In this document: positions 9,799-21,081 of the stretch, one piece after another | Position numbering within the stretch: the stretch's first letter is position 1 | How the letters are laid out: every line of letters starts with the position of its first letter | Origin: Alitta virens | Lineage: Eukaryota; Annelida; Polychaeta; Phyllodocida; Nereididae | Length of the DNA stretch: 64,000 nt | Direction of reading: 5' to 3' | NCBI GenBank assembly: GCA_932294295.1 | Contig: OW028580.1 | Span: 24,352,975 to 24,416,974, forward strand | Made by a program: the position numbers and the translations under genes | Notes under the pieces: model-generated | The model's input: only the letters and a program-made list of their open reading frames with translations | The model's database searches: none | Told to the model about the DNA's origin: nothing

Positions 9799-11505
9799 TG
9801 CTGAGCCAACTTTGATGAAATTCACATGCTATTGATACAAAACACTTTCCAGTTGGCATAATGTAGTAACAAGGAAATCTCCTGACACCCACGTAAATAT
9901 CTGACATTATAAATGACAAAAGGTTGCAAACAAGAGAAATCTAATCAAGAAAACCATGAAATAACAAGGGATAGGGATTATGCAGTAGTATAAATAAAAA
10001 CAAATTCTTAAATTATGCATAGCTAGAATCGGCAACAGAATTTAGCCAACATTGATGAAATTCACATGCAATTGATTTGAAGCATTTTCCAATTTTGCCT
10101 TTGCAATAAATCAACACAACTCCTAAATACGAGATTTGAAAGAAGATTACAATGTATAAGAATCCCAAAGGAATCAAATAAACAGGAATTAAACGATCAC
10201 AAAGATTTCAAAAGCAAAAAGAGATAGTGCACTCGCAGTTCTTATATTAATAACTAATAATAGCCAAAGGCCAGAGGCCGTAGGCTGTATGTTCAAGGTT
10301 GCAGGAGCTAGGTGGCAGCACTCACTACGAAACCAGTGACAGGTGGCAGCACCAGCACGATAATTTTGACTGAGCCTTTTCTGGAATTTAAATCTCACCC
10401 ATGCGCAATTGTATACAAACAAAGTTTTCCTAACGTTGGTTACGAGATTTGGTAACATGTGTTTTTTATGACATTATTTATCTAGGTACTAGTTATTATT
10501 GGTACGCAGTGTTCCATACATTTCTTTAAATCGTTGTTTGTTGCCTCCGTGAGTCCCTCGGCTGTTTCCGGTCACAAGATGGCGAACTCCGACGGAAATG
10601 ACCGAAGTGCGTTGTACATCTTCGTGCATGTTCGGGCGAGAGGCCCCAGGCGGGGAATTCTTGCAGTGTCTTATACCTTTTATTGGTCGTTCAATTTTGA
10701 AAACCCGCCAGGGGCCTCTTCCTTACTGAATATATTAGCGCATGCAGTGACGTTTCTAGACTGCTTTATAGGTCACTGCTACAACGGAACGAAATGGCCG
10801 TGCAAATTGCTGCATAACACAGCGAATTTTGCCATTTCACAGGGACTGGATACCGTATTTGTTCAGAAAGGTATTCTATGACTTTCTGGCTTTTATGTAA
10901 TGTATCCTTTGAGAAATTTGATCAACTTTTCATGAAGTTATGCACTCCGGTCGTTGTGGTCAGCGAACGTTCGCTTTCATAAGGTCAGCTGTCAGATGGT
11001 ACCTACGGCAAATTTTGCAAATGGATACCGTTTCTCTTCAGAAATGAATTCTATGACATTCTGCCTTTCATTTAATGCTATAAATTTGCTTTTAATGCAT
11101 TGATATCAAATATAATTATATATTTTATGTATATGCATTGCATTCAGCGACATAGTGGCCTTTAAATGACCAATGATTCAGACATCAAGGCAACATATAG
11201 CTGTAGAGAAGGCAGTAATATTTAGCTAACATTGATGAAATTCACATGGTATGGTTTCGAACATTTTTCCAGTTGGCCTTTTGCAATAACAGTGAAACAC
11301 TCCTCCTTAATATTCAATTTACAGATGATTTTAAGAATCCCAAAGGAATTTTATACACATATCATTGCTGTCAAAGATTTAAACGATCCATAAACCAAAC
11401 ATTAAGCCAACATATAGCCATAGAGAAGACAGTAATATTGAGCCAACTTTGATGAAATTCACATGTTACCGATTCTGAAACATTTTCCCAGTTGGCAGAA
11501 GTAGT
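9799..11505. repeat. Dispersed 65-bp repeat, four copies
   Basis: Copies at about 9799, 10041, 11219 and 11437 share AGCCAAC.TTGATGAAATTC, then ACATG and TTTTCCAGTTGGC. The last two lie in larger duplicated blocks that also share CATATAG and AGAGAAG.CAGTAATATT. AAGAATCCCAAAGGAAT is duplicated at about 10158 and 11333. Confidence 0.75.
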
Positions 11506-12368
11506 TGTCTTCTGAATGCTACAAACAATACATTTGTACTCCATGTTAAAAACATCAAAATCTTGCCAATTCAAGACCACCTTGAGATAATCTGATTGGT
11601 TGAAAGCTCTGGACAGCTTGACCACACACCCTTTTCACACAGCAGCCATGTTGGCATTTCGCCTCATTGACCTCATTTTAATTACGTCATATATTCTGAC
11701 ATCATTACTTCTTCCATTGTATTGCACTCTGTGACCTCACCATGATCATTGTCTACTGATGACATCACAATACTATATCTGAGTGCAAAGAGAGGTCAAT
11801 GAGGCAAAAATGCCAATATGGCTGCTGTGTGAAAAGGGTCTATGGTAAATGACTTGGAGTGATGCATCACTATTAAAACCAGCTTTACACAAAGAGTAAG
11901 TGGTCTTATGTTGGGCTTCCACTGTTATGGAATGCTCCCTTGATACGGAATTGCACTAGTAATTACTGAACGCTGCCTTGTCTAAACCAGCATTATTAAT
12001 TGGACAACATTTACCCTTTCCTCAACATTACCAATCTTATTCAGTCCAAATTATAAAAAAGAAACATACCAAACAAACTTTCACAGACATGCCACCATTC
12101 CCGTCAATTGCTATGATTAACTAGAGCACATAAGATGTGCAAGAAAGGCGGCTGGAGGACTGTTGTATACATGTTGACTGGTGGATTATTAGTAATTAGG
12201 TGTATTTTCCTTGGAAATATTGCGAGGGACAAGCGTTACGATGTTCGTTGACATTTGACAGTTTGACATTATCAAAGCGAACGCTCGCTACCCACAAAGA
12301 CCGGACCACATAACTTCATCAAAAATTGATCAATCTTCACAAATTATACATTAAATGTAGCCGTTTTG
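10890..12368. repeat. Long inverted-repeat pair, 1.26 kb apart
   Basis: About 110 bp at 10890-11000 is the imperfect reverse complement of about 12258-12368; shared blocks include GATGAAGTTATG, CCGGTC.TTGTGG and AGCGA.CGTTCGCTTT. The inner part of the left arm also has a diverged direct copy near 11005-11100. CpG-rich DNA lies just outside both arms. It looks like a decayed DNA transposon or foldback element. Confidence 0.55.
11628..11839. mobile_element. 212-bp MITE with about 45-bp terminal inverted repeats
   Basis: The left end ACCCTTTTCACACAGCAGCC and right end GGCTGCTGTGTGAAAAGGGT are reverse complements, and pairing continues inward through TGGCATTT..GCCTCATTGACCTC. No coding capacity. 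No clear target duplication beside the ends. Confidence 0.8.
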
Positions 12369-12839
12369 ACATAGCCATGGCTATGACCAAATGACCAAAA
12401 CGTCTGCTGACGAAATGCTAAGTCTGTAGAGTCATTTCTTCTGGCGTGAATCGCGGCACACAGACACTATTGTTTCGTGCCCATTGACTTAAGATATGTT
12501 TTCAAATTTGCCGCTGACCTACTTGTAAAACTGGATACAACCCCTCGTCACGCTGGCTTCCGCGGAGCGTTGCAAACAAAGGAGGCAGCTAACGCTGGCG
12601 CCTGTGAATAACCAACAACAACTCTAAGTGCTTCTTTAACTTTATGTTCGATCACAATGTAATGCATATATGAACATATATATGTACATACAATCCAAAT
12701 TCATGCAGGCACCTCCATGAATTTCAACACAATTTGGTCGACTTACAATAACAGTGTGTTAGACTGTTAGTCCTTCGTCAAAACGTTAACGTTTAGTCTT
12801 TAATAAATTTTGAACACTCATAATTTGTTGTTTTCATTA

Positions 12840-14248
12840 TCACAAGTCCATAACACTCTCTCCACTGTTTTCTTTATCCTCATCTCCCTCTTCCTCACTC
12901 CCCGGAATTTCTTGGCTAGTTTCCGCGGTAACGTCTTGACTTTTATCACCATCATCATCATCATCATCCTCCTCGTCCTCATCCTCCATGTCCATCATGA
13001 AGAGTCTGACTCTTCGTTTCGATGAGAATAACTGAAAAAGATGATAATTAAAGGTCGGCACAGTCTTGAGCAATATTAAGGTACATACAAATGTATTTCC
13101 CAATGTATTGGTAATATTTTTGCATTGCGGTTGAATTGTATCATTGCTACTTGTTCAAAATCTAGTCAGCTCATTATGATCAGCAGCCAGTGGCAGACAT
13201 AATGATGAGATGCACATACAAATTGGTAGTACCATACTTTAATAAGATTCCCATAATATCATCCACAAATAAACCACTTTAAAGTCCACTTACCACGCAA
13301 GCAACTTTCCTTGATCCGCTCACCGCAAACATAGAGGCTTTCATGTTCTCAAGTCTTCTGTGATTCAAGATCTGCATTTGAGTTCCAATATCTTTGCATT
13401 TCCTTAAAACAGATTAAAAAAGAATGGTTAAAGGATTAATAATTTTCCCAACTGACAACAAATGAGACATGAAATTGATTCAGATCTAAAGAACTGATAG
13501 ATAGACAGATAGATATGGAAAGTGCAGCACTCTAATGAGGCAAGTTTTTGCTGCTATCGAGGGTTGATTGATGAGATGAGAGAGAGAGAGAGAGCAGGAG
13601 TCCACCCATGTTACACATTTACCCCATGGAAGGGATCTTTTAATTGATTCAGCATAGACACCCGAGTTCAAGGGACTGCCAATTTAACACGTCTCATCCG
13701 AATGACATCCAGCTGGAATGTAGCTCATGAAGAGTGCCCATTCCAGTGATCGAACCCGGGACCTTCAGCAGAGCTGGCCAATGTGGAATTGGCAGATGCC
13801 TTAACCATTAGGCCACCTAGCTGCTCTGAGATTCCCAGTTTTTGCTTGGCATCGGATGTGAAGAATTATGTGATCTATACAGATTAGAATTATTTATCAA
13901 TGGAATGCAATAATTTTAATAATTCCGTGACAAGCAGAAAAATGAAAACTAGAACGGAACACGAGATGTGCGCTCTGCCACAACTTACGTGCTTGACCCA
14001 TGGGTGCCATATAATGATGGTTTTAAGACAAGACCTCAAAAATCGCAACTTACAATTGAGGATGATCAATGGCTGGTTTATCAGTTTCTTGCATCCGAGT
14101 CAACACTTCTCCAGATTCATCGCTCTCCAACATCATCAACGGCAGCTGCAGCAACACCGGCATCTGGTCATCCCCATCTTCTTGAAGCAAGAAAGACAAA
14201 GTCTCATCATCGTAGAATGAGATGTCTCTGATCTTGTATCTCTGGCAT
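12840..14248 (-). CDS. ANAPC4: ANAPC4 3' exon block (last three exons)
   Basis: Exons 14054-14248 (residues about 633-698), 13294-13402 and 12840-13031. The first carries IRDISFYDDETLSFLLQ and a QLPL strand, matching the C-terminal beta-propeller part of APC4. The second has KASMFAVSGSRKVACV, and the third RRVRLFMMDMEDEDEE followed by an Asp run and the TGA. The exon at 14248 starts with the third base of a codon whose first two bases end the exon at 55067. That phase match, together with the continuous APC4 similarity, ties the block to the exons 41 kb away. ATTAAA at 12799-12804 is a possible poly(A) signal. Confidence 0.93.
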
Positions 14249-17200
14249 CTGTAAAAAAAAAACACAAATTTTTATTTGAACCGTTTATATTTAAGCAAGC
14301 GAATTGCATCTTGCATATACAGTGTATAACAATTATGAGACAATAAAGACCGTAGCATCCACTATAAGTCATAGCAGAACAGCCTACAAATTTGTGTTCA
14401 GAGCAGTATATATGCATGTTTGGGGGGGACAAGATGTATTAATTTAAAACAAAAGGTTTACCACTAATTTTTCTATAGCACAAAATTTTAAAATACACAT
14501 GACTAATTCTTATTCAATGATTCTTTGATGTCATTTAGGCCTTGGATTTATTTCAGCCGTACACACGAGGGCAGCACTTGTTTCATTCGCGACAGTGGCT
14601 CTACCTGGCGTTCACTGAGATAACATCAAAGACGAAGTTCAAGTTTTGGTACTTCAGTCAGAAATATGTATGCATCTTTTATAAAACAATCAAGATAGGC
14701 AAAGAATCGCACATCAAAATTCATTAATATATGGGATTTGCGTGGATGAAAATACAAGAACAAACACTGGATCTCACTTTAATAATATTCGGCTACCTCA
14801 GTTTTGCGGTCAGAGGTCACTGGCCACATTTCAGCTCCCTCTATATACAGTCATAGGTATTAATTATTATGAAAATCCGGTAACAGTGAGATCATTGTCT
14901 TGAAGTGGTTTTTCAGCTTTTTATTAATAACAAACTTTACAAACGTTTGACATCATAAGCGGGTACACTGCATTTCAGTTGGATGTCAGGCACATGAGAT
15001 GTTTAGAATAAAAATTGATGGTGCCTTGTGTTGTTAATTGTCTTTGCTGAGGCAAGTAAAAGACACCACTCATGGGGTAAATGCATATTTAGCGTGGAGT
15101 ATGTAGTAGGACTACAAGTCTTATTATCATCTCATCATTATGTTTGCCTGCAGCTGGTCAAATGTGCTAAGCTTCAGTATAATACTACATACAGTTGAGA
15201 ATGACCTGGTCTGCTAATAGAGGAGTTGAAGTTTTTCTCTGAAAATTTTAAAAGTAAACTTGCTTTTCAAGACTTTTTACGTTGGCCTACTTTCTTAAAT
15301 AAGAAAAAAACGGAGTGCCCAATTTAACACTAGTTTAAGATAGATACCTGCCACTCAATGAAAACTCTTTTCGACAAAAATATAACTATAAGTCTAAGGT
15401 TGGGCAAATATTGGAAGTAATACTATAGGTGAATTGGCCACATATTAAATGGAGTTAGCGGAGTGAAAAGGTAGCAGTTTTTTCTGACATTTTGCAATAT
15501 TTTCTTTGAATTTTGTCTGAAAAGGCATGCATAACAAGTATCCGGCAGGTGCAGAAGTTTTGAGGAAAACATTTCAAAAGGCATAATTGGAGTAGGGAGA
15601 CATCAACAGTTCCATAACTGGTAATGTATTACCTCTAATTGATGAGACTGTATGTTATAAATACCATAGGACTCAACAATTAAGAACTCAAATATTTTAA
15701 TTTCACCTCGATTTTAAGACTTTGTGTTTGGTTGAAAACTGTGATTGTAATATTTTTTAAGCTTCAGAATTAATATAGCCTCAATATTCAGACTAACTTA
15801 ACTCAAGCAACAAACTTTTGGACAATCCATACATATAGTGGAACCTAGCCAAGCCAGCATGTCCCTCATTTGCGTCCGAGTGTGCAGAATGAGGGCCATG
15901 CAGCAGTCTTTATATTTTTTCATGGAATAATACCTACCTGAACCTATTTTATACTGAAAAATAATGAGTGCACACATTATTACTAATCTTTGCATGCTGT
16001 TATATTTCCACAATCACCATTTTCATGCAGTGAATCTGCAATTTCAACTTCTGTTTCGTAAATTTGTTTAAATGTTATCACTATAATTATGACTTCGTCA
16101 TAGCCGATAAAAATCTAATTACTCATTTCCAAATATGTGAAATGTTGAAAGGTGGCACTGATGCGTGTATACTGTCCAGGTAATATTTATTCAACCTGTT
16201 GCAAAATACCACGAAAAATGACAGGACTGCTGCCAGGCTAAGTGAAACCCCACTATTAAGACCACCCAATATAAAGATCACCTCGATCTTAAGACCAATA
16301 GATTGGATTAAACTGTGATTACAATATAACAAAGTTCTATAATTACGACCATATTGTGATAAAACTTTAGTGATTTTTTTTCCAAATGGTGGTCTTAATG
16401 GTGGGGTTTCAGTATACGCACAAATGTGTATGGAACTAATAACATTTCCAGCATTTAAAGAGTTTTAGAGTCAGGAGAATATTGCAAAGGTAATATTAGC
16501 AACTGGTGAAATAGAAGAAATTATTAAAATAATCTGAAATTTTAATATATGCCATTTATCTGAAACACAGCATACATTACTATCTGTAGAAGGCAGATGT
16601 AATGATGAGATAATAAGGCTTGTAGTCCACACATAATTGCAAATTTACTCTAACGGATTGGCTCCTCATTTATCTCATTGAAATGTTTTTAAATTTCTAG
16701 CAATACCCATATGTGTGACCATGCAGGTTTACGAACAAGTAAATACATAAAAATTAAATAAATTTAAATAATTTAATATCTAACAATAATTATTTCATAA
16801 TAGGCCTATAAAACTTCCACAATGCACAGTATAGTCTAAAACCCAGTATACACAGCAATGACAGCATCATACCAACTTCATTTCCATACATGCAAATATC
16901 AACTAGCTAGTTCCTAGTTTTTGGCAACATACTCCTGTAAGTTTATGTCTGAAGCAAAAAACATGCACTAGACCCATCCACATCCTTATCACAGAGATTA
17001 CGAGGCCTGCAGGGATGCCTAGAATCTTGTCAAGGAAAAATGCCATCTCATATTTGATTATCATAACTCATAAGACACCCTTTGATCTTGGTGGAGGCTT
17101 TATGAGTCAGCGGTGTACTTGGATCCACAAGAAAATGAGTAATGTTATGAGTATATGCAGATGCTATATGTAGGTCCCTAGATAGTAATTCATCCAGGGT

Positions 17201-20200
17201 TATTTTGGAAAGAGGGGGGGGGGGGCTAGTGGTTAAGGTGCTCGCCTTCAAATGAAAAGGTTGTAGGTTCGAGCCCCCACCATGGCATAGAGGAACTGAG
17301 TACATCCTCCGTAACTCTTTGCTCCACTCCACCCAGGTGCCAATGGGTACTAGGCTATAGGCAGTGATGGCAATTGTAAGTGCCTGACCCCTGCAGGTAA
17401 TTCTGTGTAACGGGCTGTATACTCCCCAGGGAGTTGAGAAAGGCTCAAGCTTGAACAGGCCTGCCAAGGGTGTAATTGTAAAGTCGTTTGAATCTGCTTG
17501 GACGGCGATAACTCCCATTTACATTTTACATTTACAAAACTAAGCCACTCCTTTCCTCTCTTTTTTTCTTCTAAAACTCAAAGGGAATTGTCAAATAGCA
17601 ATTCATTTTTAACCCCCCCCCCCCCCTTTTTCACCGTTCTAAGTATGTGTCATTTCACAAGACCGATGACGAGTCAACATGATCGAGAGTCCACACCGTG
17701 GAAAATGGATCGAATCCATGCGTTTGGGATAAAGCGATCCTTCCTTACCATTAGGCCATCCAACTGACAGATTTTTATAGATAAATAGAAGAAAGCAGCT
17801 TGCATAGATAGATGATAGATAGATAGGTAGATAGATAGATAGACATATAGGTAGATAGATAGATAGATATTTAGATATATAGATAGACAGATAGGATAGA
17901 TAGATAGGTAAACAGATAGATAGGTAGGCAGATAGATAGGTAGATAGAGATAGATAGATAGATATATATATATATATATAGATAGATAGATATATAGATA
18001 AGATAGATAGATAGATAGACAGATAGGTAGATAGATAGATATATAGATATTTAGATATATAGATAGGATAGATAGATAGGTTAACAGATAGATAGGTAGG
18101 CAGATAGATAGGTAGATAGAGATAGATAGATAGATAGATATATAGATAGATAGATATATAGATAAGATAGATAGATAGATAGATAGACAGATAGGTAGAT
18201 AGATAGATAGATATTTAGATATATAGATAGACAGATAGGATAGATAGATAGGTAAACAGATAGATAGGCAGATAGATAGGTAGATAGAGATAGATAGATA
18301 TATAGATAGATAGATATATAGATAAGATAGATAGATAGATACTTTTTACTAGCCAAGCAAGCAACCAACCAAAATAATTACTTTAAATAGCATTTTACCG
18401 TTTGATGCACACCTCACATGCATTTAAACAAACCAAAAGAGCATGTAACTTTACATGAATCAACATGATTATAAATGCAAAAACGTGAAGTGACAGCGCG
18501 TGAATGACGGTGCGTCGTGCGGTCACGACGTTGCGCCAACGCCAACGGTCTCTTTGAAGACGTTATTAAAAGATCCAGATCGTGAAAATGGCCTTTAAAA
18601 AATAAGAGAAAGTTTCTATAGGATTCAGGCAGATATAGAGATAGTGGGAGTAATATTGCAGTGATTTATGCGGCAATTTGTTCTGGAAGATGAGTTCGCA
18701 GTTTGCTTAAAAATTTGTGAACAAGTAGGTACCTAATGAGGGAGAATTGTGAAGTCGAAAATGCGTAAAAGGCCAGGTCTTTACCCTTGGGAAGGAAGGA
18801 AGGAAGGAAGGAAGGAAGGAAGGAAGGAAGGAAGGAAGGAAGGAAGGAAGGAAGGAAGGCTACAGTCCAAAACAAACTAGCTTGAACGACCAGTTGTCAG
18901 CGGGTAGTGTCCTTTACTTGCCTCAGCATAGCCACCGAATACACAATGCCTTGATAGCTTGAAATAGAGGTGAAGAAAAAGCAAGAAAGGAAGCAAACAG
19001 AAAGGAAAGAAAGAAACTAACAAAGATATATAAAATGTAAATGTGTCTGGGGGTTTTTTTTTCTCTCTCCAAGATTCATCTTGGATCTTCTTCATACCTA
19101 TTAAGTCATGATAGTAGTTGATTCCATTCCAAAAATTAGGCCTAGATATCTTAACCTTGTACTTAACCCTGGCCTAGGCCTAGGAAAACGTCCATGGTGA
19201 CGTTTTTCGAAAGTTAGCAAAATGTCAATTGATGAAAAGGTGGCTTCGATCCAAGCAAAGTTGGCAGAGGTCTATTGTCGTCTGCATGGCAGCTATTCAA
19301 CCAATCTTTCGCCGCCCCCCAAAAATCCAACTGAAAAACCCCGCAATTTCAATGGGGCCTTTTTCACGTTATTTCCTCTTTTAAACTCCACTTTCTATTT
19401 CTTAAAAAGAATGCTTTGGAGGGGGGTTCTGTTAAACACGGGGCTGGCACACTCCATTGCCCTAGTGGCAAGTCAAGCATAACATTATATTCCGCGAGAG
19501 GGCGCTTCGACATAAAAATAATAGCACGTTGGACCAGGTGAGCAGATCAGTTCTAGCAGGCACCATGAGCGCACGTCAAGGGACATACAGTTTATTGGGC
19601 ACTACATAACAGATAAAAGATATAGATAACATCTTATCTGTTTTAAAGTGTAGATAATACTTCACACAAGTGGCATTTCCTTGTGAACGTGGATAACACA
19701 GACTGATTTTCCCACAGTCAAAACTTTTTCAATTTGAAAGTTGACTTGGATGGATTAAATTCACAATTGAATGGATTTATTGGATTAGCAATTTTACCAT
19801 AACTTTACATAATATCTGAAGAAGAAGAAAAAACCACACATATACATTGGATAATTACCCAACTCAGTACATCAACAACCAAGGATTTTACTGATATACA
19901 TTGAACAATTTTGCTTTTGTTTCTACATAATATTAGAACACACCCTTCACTCAAACTTTGACATAAAGTCAATATTAAGCAAACATTTGCAGAAATCACT
20001 GCAGTTGACTTTCTTCTGACATAGTCGAGTGCTTTGGCACACTTTAGGCACACCCCGTGACGGACACAGCCTTAGAAAATATTTGGATCTTTTTTTCTCT
20101 CTCTCCAAGATTCATCTTGGATCTTCTAATGTCATCTGTGCAGCCACTAAGACCTCTTTTTTATGGTGTGTAATATATTTACCCTTAAAGCCACAATATT

Positions 20201-21034
20201 TTGCAAGAAAACCTGTCATCATCAAGTTTCAGGCTGTAACTACATGGAATGTGTGCAAAATAAATGTAACTAATAATTCAAAGCAGTGAGAAGTATAGCA
20301 AGAACTGCAGGTGCACAAAATCACTGCTCAGCTTGGACATACTCAAATTAATCAAGACTTGTTAGCAGTCATAAATTGTCACACTTCTATAAATCAACAC
20401 CTATTCCTAAAAATATATTTTATATATAAAGTGACTACAGTAGATAGAAGACTTTGGCTGTCAAGAACTAACAAAAAGTCACCTAAAAAAACCACAGCAA
20501 TATATCTTCAAAAAAATTGACATTTAAACTTAATGTGGATATTATCCATACTTCAGGAAGTATAGTTCTTTGACAAGTGGGTGGAAACTTTACTTCCTAG
20601 AAGGTCACGATTTTCGTCATATCTACCAGGTTGTGCATAAGGAAACCTTCGAATTTCCTCATGAAACCACAATAAGAACTCTCAGATTAATTTTCTGCTG
20701 TTATTAAATTACCACAACCCAAAATGGATGGATTTTTACCAGTTGTTCTTCTAGCAGCTTTTGCTGTACTCGTCCAAGCATGGGTACGTATGTGATTTTT
20801 ATGAAGGAAATATTTGCCTTGAAATGTTGAAATAAAGTTTTGTGTTGGTTTTAAAGCACTTTCTATTGATATGAAGGACAACAGAGTATAAAAGTTCGAG
20901 GAAAGATCAATCAATCAATCTGTCAATCAATCTTTCAAGCAATCAAATCAATCTTTCAATTTTTCTATCGATCTATTGATCTATCTTTTTATCTATCTAT
21001 CTATCTATCTATCTATCGATCTGTCTACCTATTG

Positions 21035-21081
<47 letters not shown>

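Larger units (their letters stand above)
9725..12839. other. Repeat-rich intergenic region between convergent genes
   Basis: Separates the 3' end of the calmodulin-like gene from the 3' end of ANAPC4. It contains four dispersed copies of a 65-bp unit, a MITE at 11628-11839 and an inverted-repeat pair (10890-11000 and 12258-12368), listed separately. A 115-codon frame at 10534-10881 has a favourable ATGGCG start but overlaps repeated DNA and resembles nothing I know. No reliable gene. Confidence 0.5.
14249..20723. other. Giant ANAPC4 intron, left part (upstream of the nested gene)
   Basis: No reliable gene. It contains SINE fragments (15048-15180, 16585-16640), a mariner-like MITE (16243-16417) and a related degraded copy at about 15655-15735, a full SINE B (17224-17535), a tRNA-like segment (17665-17762), a large GATA array (17780-18345) and a GGAA array (18789-18859). 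A block of CTCTCTCCAAGATTCATCTT followed by GGATCTTCT is duplicated at about 19060 and 20098. An 86-codon frame at 19222-19482 in a CpG-containing stretch has no recognisable similarity. Confidence 0.5.

Noticed and set aside
13900..14231. Plus-strand frames of 87-106 codons
   Set aside because: Antisense shadows of ANAPC4 exon 14054-14248.
17048..17518. 156-codon minus-strand frame
   Set aside because: Runs through SINE B and its G run on the antisense strand; no protein-like motifs.
17780..18345. CRISPR-like array
   Set aside because: Simple GATA periodicity without unique spacers; not expected in animal DNA.
18081..18368. 95-codon minus-strand frame rich in Tyr, Leu and Ser
   Set aside because: Translation of the GATA microsatellite.
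19222..19482. 86-codon plus-strand frame starting MSIDEKVASIQAKLAEVY
   Set aside because: A helical, protein-like start, but the rest is unconvincing; no splice partner and no recognised family. Kept only as a note.
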